64,000 bases of DNA, from positions 1 through 64,000 of the forward strand of contig NZ_CAJYEB010000022.1 of assembly GCF_913773735.1 (NCBI RefSeq), read 5' to 3'. Under the pieces are notes generated by a model. That model was not told the DNA's origin. It saw nothing but the letters and a program-made list of their open reading frames with translations, and made no database searches. Both the position numbers and the translations under genes were made by a program. The DNA comes from an uncultured Massilia sp. GTDB lineage: Bacteria; Pseudomonadota; Gammaproteobacteria; Burkholderiales; Burkholderiaceae_D. This document shows, piece after piece, positions 25,660 to 38,071 of the stretch (position 1 is its first letter; every line of letters begins with the position of its first letter).

Positions 25660-28248
25660 ATGCAGGGAAAACACCTGTTGTGCAGCCTCGCGGGCGCCAC
25701 GCTCGCCGTCGGCATGACGTCCACCTCGATCGCGGCGGCGCCGGTAGCCCCTGCGCATGCGGCGCCGTCGGCCGCGGTGGCGAGCGTCTACAACCAGCCG
25801 CCGAAGGAAATCCTCGACGTGATGCGCGCGCCGGCCCCGCCGTCGCCGTCGCTCAGCCCGACCCGCGACCGGCTGATGCTGGTGACGATGGACGACTATC
25901 CGTCGATCGCCAAGGTGGCCGCGCCCTTCCTGCGCCTGGCCGGCGTGCGCATCGAGCCGGGCAACCACGCCCAGCACGATACCCCGGGAGGCTACGGCAT
26001 CCCGCCGTGCGTCAGCGCGATCGACCTGGTGCAGGTCGCCGACGGCAGGCAGACCGCCGTCAAGCTGCCGGCCGGCGCCTGCCCGCGCCGTCCGGTCTGG
26101 AGCGCCGACGGCCAGCGCTTCGTGTTCGAGAACATCGCCACCGACGCGGTCGAGCTGTGGGTGGGCGACGCCAGGACCGGCGCCGTGCGCCGCCTGCCGG
26201 GCGTGCGCCTGAACCAGATGTTCGGCGACCAGGTGCAGTGGATGCCCGACCAGAAGACGCTGCTGGTCAAGCTGGTGCCCGCGCAGAAGGCGCCGCCGGT
26301 GGCGCCGCCGGGTTCCGACGGCCCCGGCATCCAGGAATCGCTGGGCGCGAAAGGACAGAGCAGCACCTACGAGAACCGCGACACGCTGCGCAACCGCCAC
26401 GACGAAGCCCTGTTCGACTACTACGGCACCGCGCAGCTGGCGCTGGTCGACGCCGCCAGCGGCAGGATCACCCCGGTCGGCAAGCCGGGCATGTACGAAG
26501 AGATCGACGTCGCGCCGGATGGCCGCCACGCGGTGGTGACGGAGATCCGCCCGCCGTATTCCTATGTCACCACCTTCGACCGCTTCCCGAAGCAGGTCGA
26601 CCTGTGGGACCTGAAGCAGGCCGCGCGCAAGGGGGCCGAGAAGGGCGCCAACAAGGGCGCCAACAAGGGCGCCAATCCGGTGGTGCGCACGATCGCCGCG
26701 CTGCCGCTGGCCGACCGCGTGCCGAACCGCGGCGTGCCCGTCGGTCCGCGCAACTTCACCTGGCGCCCGACCGAGCCCGCCACGCTGGTCTGGGCCGAGG
26801 CGCTGGACGGCGGCGACCCGAACGCCAAGGCGCCCGAGCGCGACAAGCTGATGATGCTGAAGGCGCCGTTCGATGCCGCGCCGGTGGAAATCGTGCGCAC
26901 CGAGCAGCGTTACGCGGGCCTGGCCTGGAGCGACAGGGCGGACGTGGCCCTGCTGACCGACTACGACGTCAACCGCAAGTGGCGCCGCACCTGGCAACTG
27001 AACGTCGACGACGCGGCGCGGTCGCGCCGGCTGGTCTGGGACATGTCCACCGACGAGCAGTACGCCAACCCGGGTACGCCGGTGCGGCGCCAGCTGGCCA
27101 ACGGCTTCCACGCGATCCGCGTCGACGGCGACAGCATCTGGCTGGCCGGCGCCGGTTCCTCGCCCGACGGCGACCGTCCCTTCCTCGACAAGTTCGACCT
27201 GGCATCGCAGCAGCCGCAGCGCCTGTTCCGCAGCAGCAAGACCTCGTACGAGCAATTCCTCGGCTTCGCCGGCAACGACACCGGCCGCCTGCTGACCTGG
27301 TACCAGTCGGCCACGGAGACGCCGAACGCCTTCGTGCGCACGCTGGGCGCGCCGGCCGCTGCCGCGCCGGGCGAGGCGACGGTCGCCTCGTCGGGCGTGG
27401 CGCTGACGCACCTGGTCGATCCGGTCCCGCAGGTGCGCGAGATCAAGAAGCGCCTGGTGAAGTACAAGCGCGCCGACGGCGTCGACCTGTCGTTCACGCT
27501 GTACACGCCGCCGGGCTACAAGGAGGGCACGCGCCTGCCGACGATCCTGAACGCCTATCCGCTCGACTACGCGGACGCGTCCAAGGCCGGCCAGACCACC
27601 GGTTCGCAGGCCACCTTCACGCGCCTGCGCCAGTACCGCCTGCTGCTGCTGTCGGGCTACGCCATCATCGACAGCGCCGCCTTCCCGATCGTGGGCGACC
27701 CGCGCAAGGCCTACGACACCTACACCGAGCAGCTGGTGGCCAATGCCAGGGCGGCCGTCGACGAGGCGGTGCGCCTGGGCGTGACCGACCCGGACCGCGT
27801 CGGCGTGACCGGCCACAGCCATGGCGCGCTGATGACGGCCAACCTGCTGGCCCACTCCGACCTGTTCCGCGCCGGCGCGGCCACCAGCGGTTCGTACAAC
27901 AAGTCGCTGACGCCCTTCGGCTTCCAGAACGAGCGCCGCTCGGTGTGGGAAGCGCCGGACGTCTACACCAAGGCGTCCACGTTCTTCTACGCCGACAAGC
28001 TCAAGACGCCGCTGCTGATCGTGCACGGCGCCGACGACGCCAATCCGGGCACGACGCCGCTGCAGTCGACCAAGCTGTACGAGGCGATCCGCGGCAACGG
28101 CGGCGTCACGCGCCTGGTGATGCTGCCGCACGAGCCGCACTGGTACGCGGCGCGCGAGTCGAACGAGCAGCTGGTGTACGAGATGCTGCGCTGGTTCGAC
28201 AAGTACGTGAAGAACGCGCCGGCGGGCACGCCGACGGCGAGCCGCTAG
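25660..28248 (+). CDS. S9-family serine peptidase (glutamyl-endopeptidase-like), secreted
   Basis: This 862-aa protein has a signal peptide, a beta-propeller region (about residues 60-560) and an alpha/beta hydrolase domain. The nucleophile is Ser720 in GHSHG, the acid is Asp792 or Asp793 in GADDAN, and the catalytic His is probably His827 in PHEPHWY. These fit peptidase family S9, closest to the glutamyl-endopeptidase subfamily. GGAGAAC precedes the ATG. A four-copy 12-bp repeat inside the propeller encodes KGAE(KGAN)3, probably a loop expansion. A strong terminator follows the gene. It should cut small peptides in the periplasm. Confidence 0.88.
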   Translation: MQGKHLLCSLAGATLAVGMTSTSIAAAPVAPAHAAPSAAVASVYNQPPKEILDVMRAPAPPSPSLSPTRDRLMLVTMDDYPSIAKVAAPFLRLAGVRIEPGNHAQHDTPGGYGIPPCVSAIDLVQVADGRQTAVKLPAGACPRRPVWSADGQRFVFENIATDAVELWVGDARTGAVRRLPGVRLNQMFGDQVQWMPDQKTLLVKLVPAQKAPPVAPPGSDGPGIQESLGAKGQSSTYENRDTLRNRHDEALFDYYGTAQLALVDAASGRITPVGKPGMYEEIDVAPDGRHAVVTEIRPPYSYVTTFDRFPKQVDLWDLKQAARKGAEKGANKGANKGANPVVRTIAALPLADRVPNRGVPVGPRNFTWRPTEPATLVWAEALDGGDPNAKAPERDKLMMLKAPFDAAPVEIVRTEQRYAGLAWSDRADVALLTDYDVNRKWRRTWQLNVDDAARSRRLVWDMSTDEQYANPGTPVRRQLANGFHAIRVDGDSIWLAGAGSSPDGDRPFLDKFDLASQQPQRLFRSSKTSYEQFLGFAGNDTGRLLTWYQSATETPNAFVRTLGAPAAAAPGEATVASSGVALTHLVDPVPQVREIKKRLVKYKRADGVDLSFTLYTPPGYKEGTRLPTILNAYPLDYADASKAGQTTGSQATFTRLRQYRLLLLSGYAIIDSAAFPIVGDPRKAYDTYTEQLVANARAAVDEAVRLGVTDPDRVGVTGHSHGALMTANLLAHSDLFRAGAATSGSYNKSLTPFGFQNERRSVWEAPDVYTKASTFFYADKLKTPLLIVHGADDANPGTTPLQSTKLYEAIRGNGGVTRLVMLPHEPHWYAARESNEQLVYEMLRWFDKYVKNAPAGTPTASR
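26629..26676 (+). repeat. 12-bp tandem repeat, four copies, within the S9 peptidase
   Basis: AAGGGCGCCAAC or a close variant is repeated four times head to tail, giving KGAE-KGAN-KGAN-KGAN. Unit length is a multiple of three, so changes in copy number keep the frame. Confidence 0.85.
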
Positions 28249-28272
28249 GACGCCCAGGGTCTTGCGCTCCAG

Positions 28273-28300
28273 AAAAAGCTCGCTCCGGCGAGCTTTTTTT
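28273..28300 (+). terminator. Rho-independent terminator after the S9 peptidase
   Basis: A 10-base stem (AAAAGCTCGC / GCGAGCTTTT) with a four-base loop is followed by more T residues. It lies 25 bases after the peptidase stop and separates it from the next plus-strand gene. Confidence 0.9.
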
Positions 28301-28447
28301 GTGGGTACGCTTGCACCGCGCCATGCGTTTCATCCTCCTTGCATGATCCAGGCCAGGGGGCCGGCGCCGCGCCGGCGGATCATGGACACGGGCGCCGCCC
28401 GCGGGAACGCTGTCGCTCGTCCCGCAACCCTTCGCATGGAGCAGAAC

Positions 28448-30466
28448 ATGAAACAGCGCAACGACGCCGTCGCGACGGCAAGACGTTTCCTGTGCCAGTG
28501 GCCGCGCATCCTGGCGGGCGGCCTGGCGCTCGCCGCGGTGGCGGCGGCGGCGCAGTCCGACATCGCAGCCGCCACCGCCGGCGCGGCCGCGGCGGACGCC
28601 GGCCGGCCCGCCGCGGCCGCCCTGTACCGCGTGACCAGCCTCGGGCCGGGCGACATCGGGGTCGCCCTGAACGCCAAGGGCCAGGTCGCCTTCACGCACG
28701 CGGACCCGTTTGCCGGCGAGCCGACGCGCGCCTGGTTCTACGACGGCGCGCGCAAGCACGAGATCGGCACGCTGGGCGGCACCTTCGTCCGGACCCGCGG
28801 CCTGAACGACGCCGGCGAGGTGACGGGCGTCGGCGACACGCCGGCCGGCATCATCCGTTCCTTCGTCTGGAGCCGCCGGCACGGTACGGTGGACGTGGGC
28901 ACGCTGCCCGGCATGCTCACGTCCTGGGAACCCGTCATCAACAACCGGGGCGTGGTCGCCGGGTACGCCGACGGCGGCACGCGTCCGCCCTGGGCACGCG
29001 CGTTCCGCTGGAGCGTGGCCGGCGGCATCGAGGACCTGGGCGTGCTGCTCGACGGCGACCCCGCCAGCTCCTACGCCACGGCGATCAACGATGCCGGCCT
29101 CATCGCCGGGACCGCCTGGGCGGGCGGCAGCGACTACCATGCCTTCGCCTGGACCCGCGCCGGCGGAATGGTCGACATCGACACGCTGGGCAACCACCAC
29201 TCGACCCCGGTCGCGGTGGGCGCCGGCGGCGAGGTGGCCGGCAACCTGACCAATCCCCCCGATAACTACGGCAGCGTGTTCTGGTGGACGCGCCAGGGCG
29301 GCATGCGCGACCTCGGCGCCGCCGGCGGGCAGGGCACGAATATCTTCGGCATGAGCCGGGGCGGGCGGATCGCCGGCGTCATCATCTATCCCGACTTCAG
29401 CAACCACGCGATGACGTGGACGCGCGCGGGCGGCATGCGCGACCTCGGCACGCTGGGGGGCCATTCCTCGGCGGCCCAGGCCGCCAACGACCGGGGCCAG
29501 GTCGTCGGCGTCGCCCTGACGGCGGACGACCGCGCCCATGCGTTCGTCTGGAGCGAGAAGGACGGCATGGTCGACCTGAACACGCGCCTGGCGCGGGCGC
29601 CGGCCGGGCTGGAATTGATCACCGCCGTCGCGATCGCCGACAACGGCACGATCGTCGCGTCCTCGAACGCGGGATTGCTCGTGCTGACGCCGTTCACCGC
29701 GGGCCCGTGCGGCCACGTGGCCGGGCCGATCGCCGCCGCCGACATGGTCGCGCAGGGGGCGCCGCTGGACGCGTCGCTCGGGTTCGTCACCGACGATGCC
29801 GCGGCGCGCTACACTGTCGCCTGGTCCTGGGGCGACGGCACCGCCGAGCGCGTGCGCGGCGTGGGCACCCACGACGGCAGGGGCGGCGCGAGCGCGCGCC
29901 ACGCCTATGCGGCGCCCGGCATCTACACGATCACGGCGGACGTGCGCGACCAGGCCGGCAACGGCGCCACGGTCGCGCGCAGGGTCGTGGTGCACGCGCC
30001 CGCGCCCGGCGCGGCGGCGGGCACGGGGACGGTGATGGTGCCGGCGACGCGGGGCCTGGGCGCGCCGCGGCCGGGCGGCGCGGCGCGGTTCCACTTCGTG
30101 ACGCCGCCGCCGCAGCAGGCCAGGTCGGCGGGCGCCCGCGGGCGCTTCCTGTTCGACCTGCCGGGATTCGTGTTTGCCAGCGACGACGTCCGGGTGGCGG
30201 CGCAGGGGACGGGCGTCCAGTTGGCCGGTACCGGCAAACTCAACGGCGCAAGCGGCTACCGATTTACGGCTACGGCTACGGCGACGGCGGTGGCGGCGAC
30301 GGCGGCGGCCACGGACCGCGGCGGCCGCGACGGCGCCGCGCGCTTCGGCATCAGGATCTGGCACACCGATCCGCTCACGGGCGCGGACGTCGTCGACCAC
30401 GACAGCCTGGCCGGCGCCGGCGCGGCCGGACGCGCGCTGTCGGCCGGCCGGATCGTGCTGCAGTGA
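28448..30466 (+). CDS. Secreted HAF-repeat protein with PKD domain
   Basis: This 672-aa protein has a signal peptide (ILAGGLALAAVAAAAQ) and then about seven HAF-type repeats, each around 50 residues with DLGTLGG- or DVGTLPG-like turns and INDAGLIAGTA- or ANDRGQVVGVA-like cores, a predicted beta-propeller surface protein. A PKD-type domain follows (YTVAWSWGDGTAERV to HAYAAPGIYTITADVRDQAGN), then a C-terminal beta region with a short ATATATA stretch. Function is unknown. Such proteins are usually extracellular binders. The ATG at 28448 has GGAG seven bases upstream. Confidence 0.8.
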   Translation: MKQRNDAVATARRFLCQWPRILAGGLALAAVAAAAQSDIAAATAGAAAADAGRPAAAALYRVTSLGPGDIGVALNAKGQVAFTHADPFAGEPTRAWFYDGARKHEIGTLGGTFVRTRGLNDAGEVTGVGDTPAGIIRSFVWSRRHGTVDVGTLPGMLTSWEPVINNRGVVAGYADGGTRPPWARAFRWSVAGGIEDLGVLLDGDPASSYATAINDAGLIAGTAWAGGSDYHAFAWTRAGGMVDIDTLGNHHSTPVAVGAGGEVAGNLTNPPDNYGSVFWWTRQGGMRDLGAAGGQGTNIFGMSRGGRIAGVIIYPDFSNHAMTWTRAGGMRDLGTLGGHSSAAQAANDRGQVVGVALTADDRAHAFVWSEKDGMVDLNTRLARAPAGLELITAVAIADNGTIVASSNAGLLVLTPFTAGPCGHVAGPIAAADMVAQGAPLDASLGFVTDDAAARYTVAWSWGDGTAERVRGVGTHDGRGGASARHAYAAPGIYTITADVRDQAGNGATVARRVVVHAPAPGAAAGTGTVMVPATRGLGAPRPGGAARFHFVTPPPQQARSAGARGRFLFDLPGFVFASDDVRVAAQGTGVQLAGTGKLNGASGYRFTATATATAVAATAAATDRGGRDGAARFGIRIWHTDPLTGADVVDHDSLAGAGAAGRALSAGRIVLQ

Positions 30467-30741
30467 CGGCGGCGCGGCCCGCTCCCGCGCTGCGCCTGTC
30501 GCATGACGGTCACAAACCTGTAATTTCCCGCGTCGTTTTGTAATGTTTTGCAAGGCGACGACGGGGCCGACCCGCCCGACTACCGGGGTACGGGCGGCCC
30601 ATTGTAAAGAAATGTAAGCGCCGCCGGCCCGATCGGTAAGGCAAATCGAATGAAATCATCGACTTAGCGCATTGGCGCCCCATGCTGGCCGTACGTTCTC
30701 CCCGCTGCTAGGATGAAACATCGATAACTCAGGGGACATCC
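30467..30741 (+). promoter_or_regulatory. Control region of the GlcNAc cluster with phased TGTAA repeats
   Basis: TGTAA occurs on the plus strand at 30519, 30539, 30603 and 30613: one pair spaced 20 bases and one pair spaced 10. Direct repeats phased by one or two helical turns are the usual sites of OmpR/PhoB-type regulators. No other gene lies here. The region precedes the transporter by about 200 bases. Confidence 0.5.
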
Positions 30742-30822
30742 ATGCAATGCATCGACCGCCAGCCGCCAGCGCCGTCTCCGGCGACGCCCGCCACGTCCAC
30801 GGGGAGGCCGGCATGGCGGTGA
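30742..30822 (+). CDS. Possible 26-residue leader peptide before the transporter
   Basis: A short frame begins at ATG 30742, nine bases after a GGGGAC sequence, and ends in a TGA (30820-30822) that overlaps the start of the transporter gene. The peptide is rich in Pro, Ala and Thr. It could couple translation to the next gene, or the transporter could instead start at 30747 in its own frame. No homologue is known to me. Confidence 0.3.
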   Translation: MQCIDRQPPAPSPATPATSTGRPAWR

Positions 30823-32168
30823 GCATGGACAAGGCGCCGGGCCGCGCCGCCGACTCGCCCCGCGCCGTGATGGTGGGCATGGCCTTCGTCGCGCTGCTGT
30901 TCTTCATCCTCGGCTTCGTCACGTGGCTGAACGGCTCGCTGGTGCCGTTCCTGAAGATCGTCTGCGGCCTGAACAATTTCCAGGCCCTGTGGGTCACGTT
31001 CGCCTTCTACATCGCCTATACCGTGATGGCGCTGCCCTCCGCCGCCGTGCTGCGCCGCACCGGCTACAAGAAGGGCATGACGCTGGGCCTGGCCGTCATG
31101 GGTGCCGGCGCGCTGCTGTTCATCCCGGCCGCGCACACCACGCACTACGAACTGTTCCTGCTGGCCCTGTTCACGCTGGCCAGCGGCATGACCCTGATGC
31201 AGACGGCCATCAACCCTTACATCGTTTGCCTCGGGGCGCGCGACAGCGCCGCCATGCGCATCAGCATCATGGGGCTGTTCAACAAGGGCGCCGGCGTCGT
31301 CGTGCCGCTGGTGTTTTCCTCGCTGATGCTGGCCGATATCGACCGCTTCTCGCACACCGCCCTGGCGACGCTCGACCCGGCCGCGCGCGAGGGGATGCGC
31401 GCGCTGCTGGCGCAGCGCCTGGTGTTTCCGTATGCCTGCATGGCGATCGCGCTGTTCGCGATCATGGCGTTCATCCACGTCTCCAGCCTGCCCGACATCC
31501 CGCCCGAGGCCGATGCCGAGGGCGCGCGGGACGGCGGGCGCGGCGGCGTGCTGGGGTACCCGCAACTGGTGCTGGGCGCGCTGGCGCTGTTCGCCTACGT
31601 CGGCGTCGAGGTGATCGCCGGCGACACCATCGGCCTGTACGGCCACGAGCTCGACGTCGCCAACTTCGGCGTGCTGACCTCGTACACGATGGTCTGCATG
31701 GTGATCGGCTACCTGGTCGGCGTGGTGGCGATCCCGCGCTGGCTGTCGCAGCAGGGCGCGCTGGTGCTGTCCGCGCTGGCCGGGCTGGTGCTCACCGTCG
31801 GCGTGGCCACCGGCTCGATGCAGTCGAGCGGCATCGCCCGGGTGCTGCTCGGCTGGAGCGGCGTGCCGCTGGTGCCGGATACCGTGATGTGCCTGGCGCT
31901 GCTCGGCCTGGCCAATGCGATGGTGTGGCCGGCGATCTGGCCGCTGGCCCTGGAGGGGCTGGGACGCCATACCGCGAGCGGCGCCGCCATCCTGATCATG
32001 GCGATTTCCGGCGGCGCGATCCTGCCGCTGCTGTATGGCCGCCTGGCCGACGTGTCCGGCGCGCGCGGCGCCTACTGGCTGCTGCTGCCCTGTTATGCGC
32101 TGATCCTCTGGTACGCCGCGAGCGGCCACAGGAGACGCCGCTGGCGCCGCCCGGCACCCGGCGGCTGA
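30813..32168 (+). CDS. nagP: FucP-type MFS sugar transporter, probably N-acetylglucosamine
   Basis: This 451-aa protein has twelve hydrophobic helices of the FucP/GluP branch of the major facilitator superfamily: FILGFVTWLNGSLVPFLK, FAFYIAYTVMALPSA, QTAINPYIVCLG and SIMGLFNKGAGVVVPL. Members in chitin and GlcNAc clusters are called NagP and import GlcNAc with protons. The next genes (TonB receptor, GH20 hexosaminidase) support that substrate, though glucose, galactose or fucose cannot be excluded. The ATG at 30813 has GGGGAGG five bases upstream. An in-frame ATG at 30747 would add 22 poorly hydrophobic residues. Confidence 0.85.
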   Translation: MAVSMDKAPGRAADSPRAVMVGMAFVALLFFILGFVTWLNGSLVPFLKIVCGLNNFQALWVTFAFYIAYTVMALPSAAVLRRTGYKKGMTLGLAVMGAGALLFIPAAHTTHYELFLLALFTLASGMTLMQTAINPYIVCLGARDSAAMRISIMGLFNKGAGVVVPLVFSSLMLADIDRFSHTALATLDPAAREGMRALLAQRLVFPYACMAIALFAIMAFIHVSSLPDIPPEADAEGARDGGRGGVLGYPQLVLGALALFAYVGVEVIAGDTIGLYGHELDVANFGVLTSYTMVCMVIGYLVGVVAIPRWLSQQGALVLSALAGLVLTVGVATGSMQSSGIARVLLGWSGVPLVPDTVMCLALLGLANAMVWPAIWPLALEGLGRHTASGAAILIMAISGGAILPLLYGRLADVSGARGAYWLLLPCYALILWYAASGHRRRRWRRPAPGG

Positions 32169-32275
32169 CGCGCGCCGCCACCCGCTTTCCACCCGCTTTC
32201 CACAATTTTCCCAGCAGGACTTGTCCACGGCGGCGCCGTGCGGCCCACCATTTTCAAAAAAACAGGAGCATTCGC

Positions 32276-34948
<2,673 letters not shown>

Positions 34949-35021
34949 GGCAAGCCACGGCATGATGCGGTACCCGGCCGCCGCCGGCGGCCGGCAAGCG
35001 GTTCTCGACGAGGAGGCGACG

Positions 35022-36725
35022 ATGCGTGAGGTGAACGGGAAGGTGCGTGGATGGAAGGTGGAGGCGCTGGGCGCGGGACTGGCGCTGCTGGCCGGATGTG
35101 GCGACAACGGGCCAGGCGCCGCGGCGCCGCGGGCGAACCTGCTGGCCGCATCGGTGGCTGTGCAGGCGTCGCCCTGGCCGGTCTGGTCCGGCCTGGACTT
35201 CCCGTACGACGAGCCGCCGCTGGCGGCGGCGCCGGCGGTGACGTTCGGCGTGTCGCAACTGACGCAGGCGGCGGCGCAGACCACGTGGCGCGGGGCGCAC
35301 ACGCTGGCGCCCGGCAGCGTGCAGGACTACCGGATCGGCGTGTTCCTGCACGGCGACGTGTTCTACTGGCAGGCCGACGCCACGGCCACGATCGCCGCCA
35401 ACGGCACCTTCACCGTCACGATCCCGCGCACGGTGGGCAATGCCGACCGCGCGGTGCTGATCCTGTATCCGGACGGCGCCAGTCCGCTGTCCGCGTCCAA
35501 CTGCAACGCGGCGGCGGGCACGTGCAGCGGTCGCGTCACCAGCGCGACCAAGCTGTCGCTGCCGCTCGACCCGGCCACCTTGAGCGCCTACACGGCTTCC
35601 TACTTCCCCGCGGCCACCACTTCCGCCAACCCGCAGATCGCCGGCCTGCAGGCGCTGATGAACACCGACACCATCGACGGTGGCCCCTACGGCGCCGGGA
35701 AGCTGGTGCGCAGCTTCCGCGACATGGATTCGGCCTTCCTGTACGACCAGGCGCTGGCCGTGATCGCCTTCAGCCTGGCCGGCGACCAGGCCCATGCCGA
35801 CCTGGTGCTCAACGCCATGGCCAGGCTGCAGGGGCCGTCCGGCGCCTGGGTGTTCGCCTACCTGACCGACGGCAGCGACGCCAATCCGGGCGTCGACATG
35901 CGCATCGCCGGCGCCAATGCCTGGCTGGGCATCGCGCTGAACACCTACCAGAAGGCGTTCGACAGCACCAGATACCTGGCCATGTCGAAGAAGCTGCACG
36001 ACTACCTGCTGGGCGAGCTGGTGGGCATCACCGTCAACAACGCGGCGCGGCGCAGCCTGCGCTTCGCGCCCACCAACTACGTGGCGGGGCGCGCGGGCAT
36101 CCATGCGCTGGAACACCAGCTCGACGCCTACGCCAGCATGCACCAGTACCACGCGCTGAACGGCGGCAGCCAGTACCTGGCGGCGGCCAACGACCTGCGC
36201 GCCATGGCGGAGAGCCTGTGGAACGGCAGCCGCTTCCTCGGCGGCTACGACGCCAACACGAATACCCTGAACACCAGCGAACGCTATCTCGACAATTATT
36301 CGTGGTCGGTGCTGGCGCTGGGGAACACGGGCAGCAGCGGCCAGAACTTCGCCGCCGCGCTGCCGGCCATGTGCGACTATGTCACGGCGACCGGCAGGCT
36401 GGATTACCCGTCGCGCAAGGTCACCGGCATCGTCGGCTTCTACGACGCGATCTACGACGGCGCGCCGTCGTCCGCGCCGTTCGTGTGGAGCGAGGGCAGC
36501 CTGGGTGCGATCATGGCCATGCGCCAGGGTGCGCCGGGCATGACCTGCGCCGGCAACACGGCCGACGACATGCTCGAATCGCTGAACTACATGGCCGGCA
36601 AGCTGCACGCCATGCCCTATGCGACGCGCAACGGCAACGCGGACTTCACCAGCTCGGGCAGCGTCGCCGGCACGGCCTGGCAGTACTTCGCCCTCCAGCG
36701 CAAGAACCCGTATGCGCATTTCTGA
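35022..36725 (+). CDS. Secreted lipoprotein, possible alpha-toroid glycosidase-like fold
   Basis: This 567-aa protein has a lipobox (GLALLAGCG) and a small beta region, then from about residue 210 a series of helical pairs: MDSAFLYDQALAVIAF, ANAWLGIALNTYQKAF, LEHQLDAYASMHQYHAL, YSWSVLALGN and WSEGSLGAIMAMRQG. Repeated helices bearing aromatic and acidic residues are typical of the six-hairpin (alpha/alpha) toroid of several glycosidase and lyase families. I cannot name the family. Its place in the chitin cluster suggests action on oligosaccharides. GAGGAGG precedes the ATG. Confidence 0.65.
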   Translation: MREVNGKVRGWKVEALGAGLALLAGCGDNGPGAAAPRANLLAASVAVQASPWPVWSGLDFPYDEPPLAAAPAVTFGVSQLTQAAAQTTWRGAHTLAPGSVQDYRIGVFLHGDVFYWQADATATIAANGTFTVTIPRTVGNADRAVLILYPDGASPLSASNCNAAAGTCSGRVTSATKLSLPLDPATLSAYTASYFPAATTSANPQIAGLQALMNTDTIDGGPYGAGKLVRSFRDMDSAFLYDQALAVIAFSLAGDQAHADLVLNAMARLQGPSGAWVFAYLTDGSDANPGVDMRIAGANAWLGIALNTYQKAFDSTRYLAMSKKLHDYLLGELVGITVNNAARRSLRFAPTNYVAGRAGIHALEHQLDAYASMHQYHALNGGSQYLAAANDLRAMAESLWNGSRFLGGYDANTNTLNTSERYLDNYSWSVLALGNTGSSGQNFAAALPAMCDYVTATGRLDYPSRKVTGIVGFYDAIYDGAPSSAPFVWSEGSLGAIMAMRQGAPGMTCAGNTADDMLESLNYMAGKLHAMPYATRNGNADFTSSGSVAGTAWQYFALQRKNPYAHF

Positions 36726-36778
36726 GGCCGCGCCGATGCTAAGATCGGGCCATCGCCATGATTGAAGGGAGCGCGCGG

Positions 36779-38071
36779 ATGGGGCTGCGCCGGCTGTCGG
36801 GATACGTCTTGCACATCGCGTCGGCGCTGGCGCTGGTTCTGATTCTGGCGCTGGTGCAGGCGCCGGCGCCGGCGCGCGCCGGCACCCTCGTCATCGAGAG
36901 CTGGCGCGTGGACGACAAGGCGCTGTGGGAGCGGGTCCTGATTCCGGCGTTCCGGCGCACGCACCCGGACATCGAGGTGACCTTCGCGCCCACCGCGCCG
37001 ACCGACTACGACGCCAGCCTGGCCGCGCGCCTGGCGGCCGGTGGCGGCGGCGACCTGGTGGCGTGCCGGCCCTTCGACGTCTCGCTGTCGCTGTACCGCA
37101 AGGGCTACCTCGAAAAGCTCGACGGCACGCCCGGCATGCAGAACTTCGCGCCGGGCGCGATGGTGGCCTGGCAGACCGACGACGGCAAGGACACCTTCTG
37201 CATGCCGGTCGCCTCGGTGATCCACGGCTTCTTGTACAACAAGGCGATCTTCCGCCGGCTCGACCTGCAACCGCCGCGCACGGTCGACGATTTCTTCGCC
37301 GTGCTGGAACTGTTGAAGAAGGCCGGCGTGACGCCGCTGGCGCTGGGCACGGCGGAGCGCTGGGAAGCCAGCCAGATCGTCTACACGAACATCGGCCCGA
37401 ACTTCTGGCGCGGCGAGGAGGGACGGCATGCGCTGATCGCCGGGCGCATGAAGCTGACCGACGCGCCCTTCGTCGAGGCGCTGCGCTTCGAGGCGCGCCT
37501 GGGCGGCTACCTGGGCAAGGACGCCGCCACCCGGACCTACCGCGACAGCCAGGCGCTGTTCGCCGCCGGCCGGGCGGCCATCTATCCGACCGGGTCGTGG
37601 GACATCGCGCGCTTCGGGCAGGGCGGCCAGGCCCCCGGCCTGGAACTGGGCGCGTTCGCGCCGCCGGTGCGCAGGAACGGCGACGCCTGCTTCATCTCGG
37701 ACCACATGGACCTGGGCATCGGCATCAACCGGCGCGCGAAGAACAAGGAAGACGCCTGGCGCTTCCTGGCCTGGGTCGGCTCGCAGGAATTCGCCGACCT
37801 TTATACCAACCGCCTGACCGGCTTCTTCACGCTGTCGAACCACCTGATCGCCGTGCGCGACCCGCTGGCCAAGCAGATGGCCGGCTGGCGCAACGACTGC
37901 GCGTCGACGATCCGCTTCAACGCCCAGGTGCTCAACCGCGGCCAGCCGAGCATGGAGAGCGAACTGTGGGACGTGAACGCGCAGGTAGTGAACGGCAGCC
38001 TGGCGCCGGAGCAGGCGGCCGCGCGGCTGCAGGCCGGCTTCGCCAGGTGGTACAAGCCGCAGCAACGATGA
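36779..38071 (+). CDS. Extracellular solute-binding protein (sugar type) without permease neighbours
   Basis: This 430-aa protein has a signal peptide (ALALVLILALVQAPAPARAG) and the cluster-B sugar-binding fold of family 1: TLVIESWRVDDKALWERVL, GGGGDLVACRPFD, YNKAIFRRL, PRTVDDFFAVLE and AIYPTGSWDIA. I start at the ATG at 36779 because AAGGGAG precedes it by eight bases. ATG 36758 is an in-frame alternative. Its stop overlaps the hexosaminidase start. No ABC permease or ATPase is nearby, so it may deliver GlcNAc oligomers to a distant ABC system or act as a periplasmic sensor. Confidence 0.85.
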   Translation: MGLRRLSGYVLHIASALALVLILALVQAPAPARAGTLVIESWRVDDKALWERVLIPAFRRTHPDIEVTFAPTAPTDYDASLAARLAAGGGGDLVACRPFDVSLSLYRKGYLEKLDGTPGMQNFAPGAMVAWQTDDGKDTFCMPVASVIHGFLYNKAIFRRLDLQPPRTVDDFFAVLELLKKAGVTPLALGTAERWEASQIVYTNIGPNFWRGEEGRHALIAGRMKLTDAPFVEALRFEARLGGYLGKDAATRTYRDSQALFAAGRAAIYPTGSWDIARFGQGGQAPGLELGAFAPPVRRNGDACFISDHMDLGIGINRRAKNKEDAWRFLAWVGSQEFADLYTNRLTGFFTLSNHLIAVRDPLAKQMAGWRNDCASTIRFNAQVLNRGQPSMESELWDVNAQVVNGSLAPEQAAARLQAGFARWYKPQQR

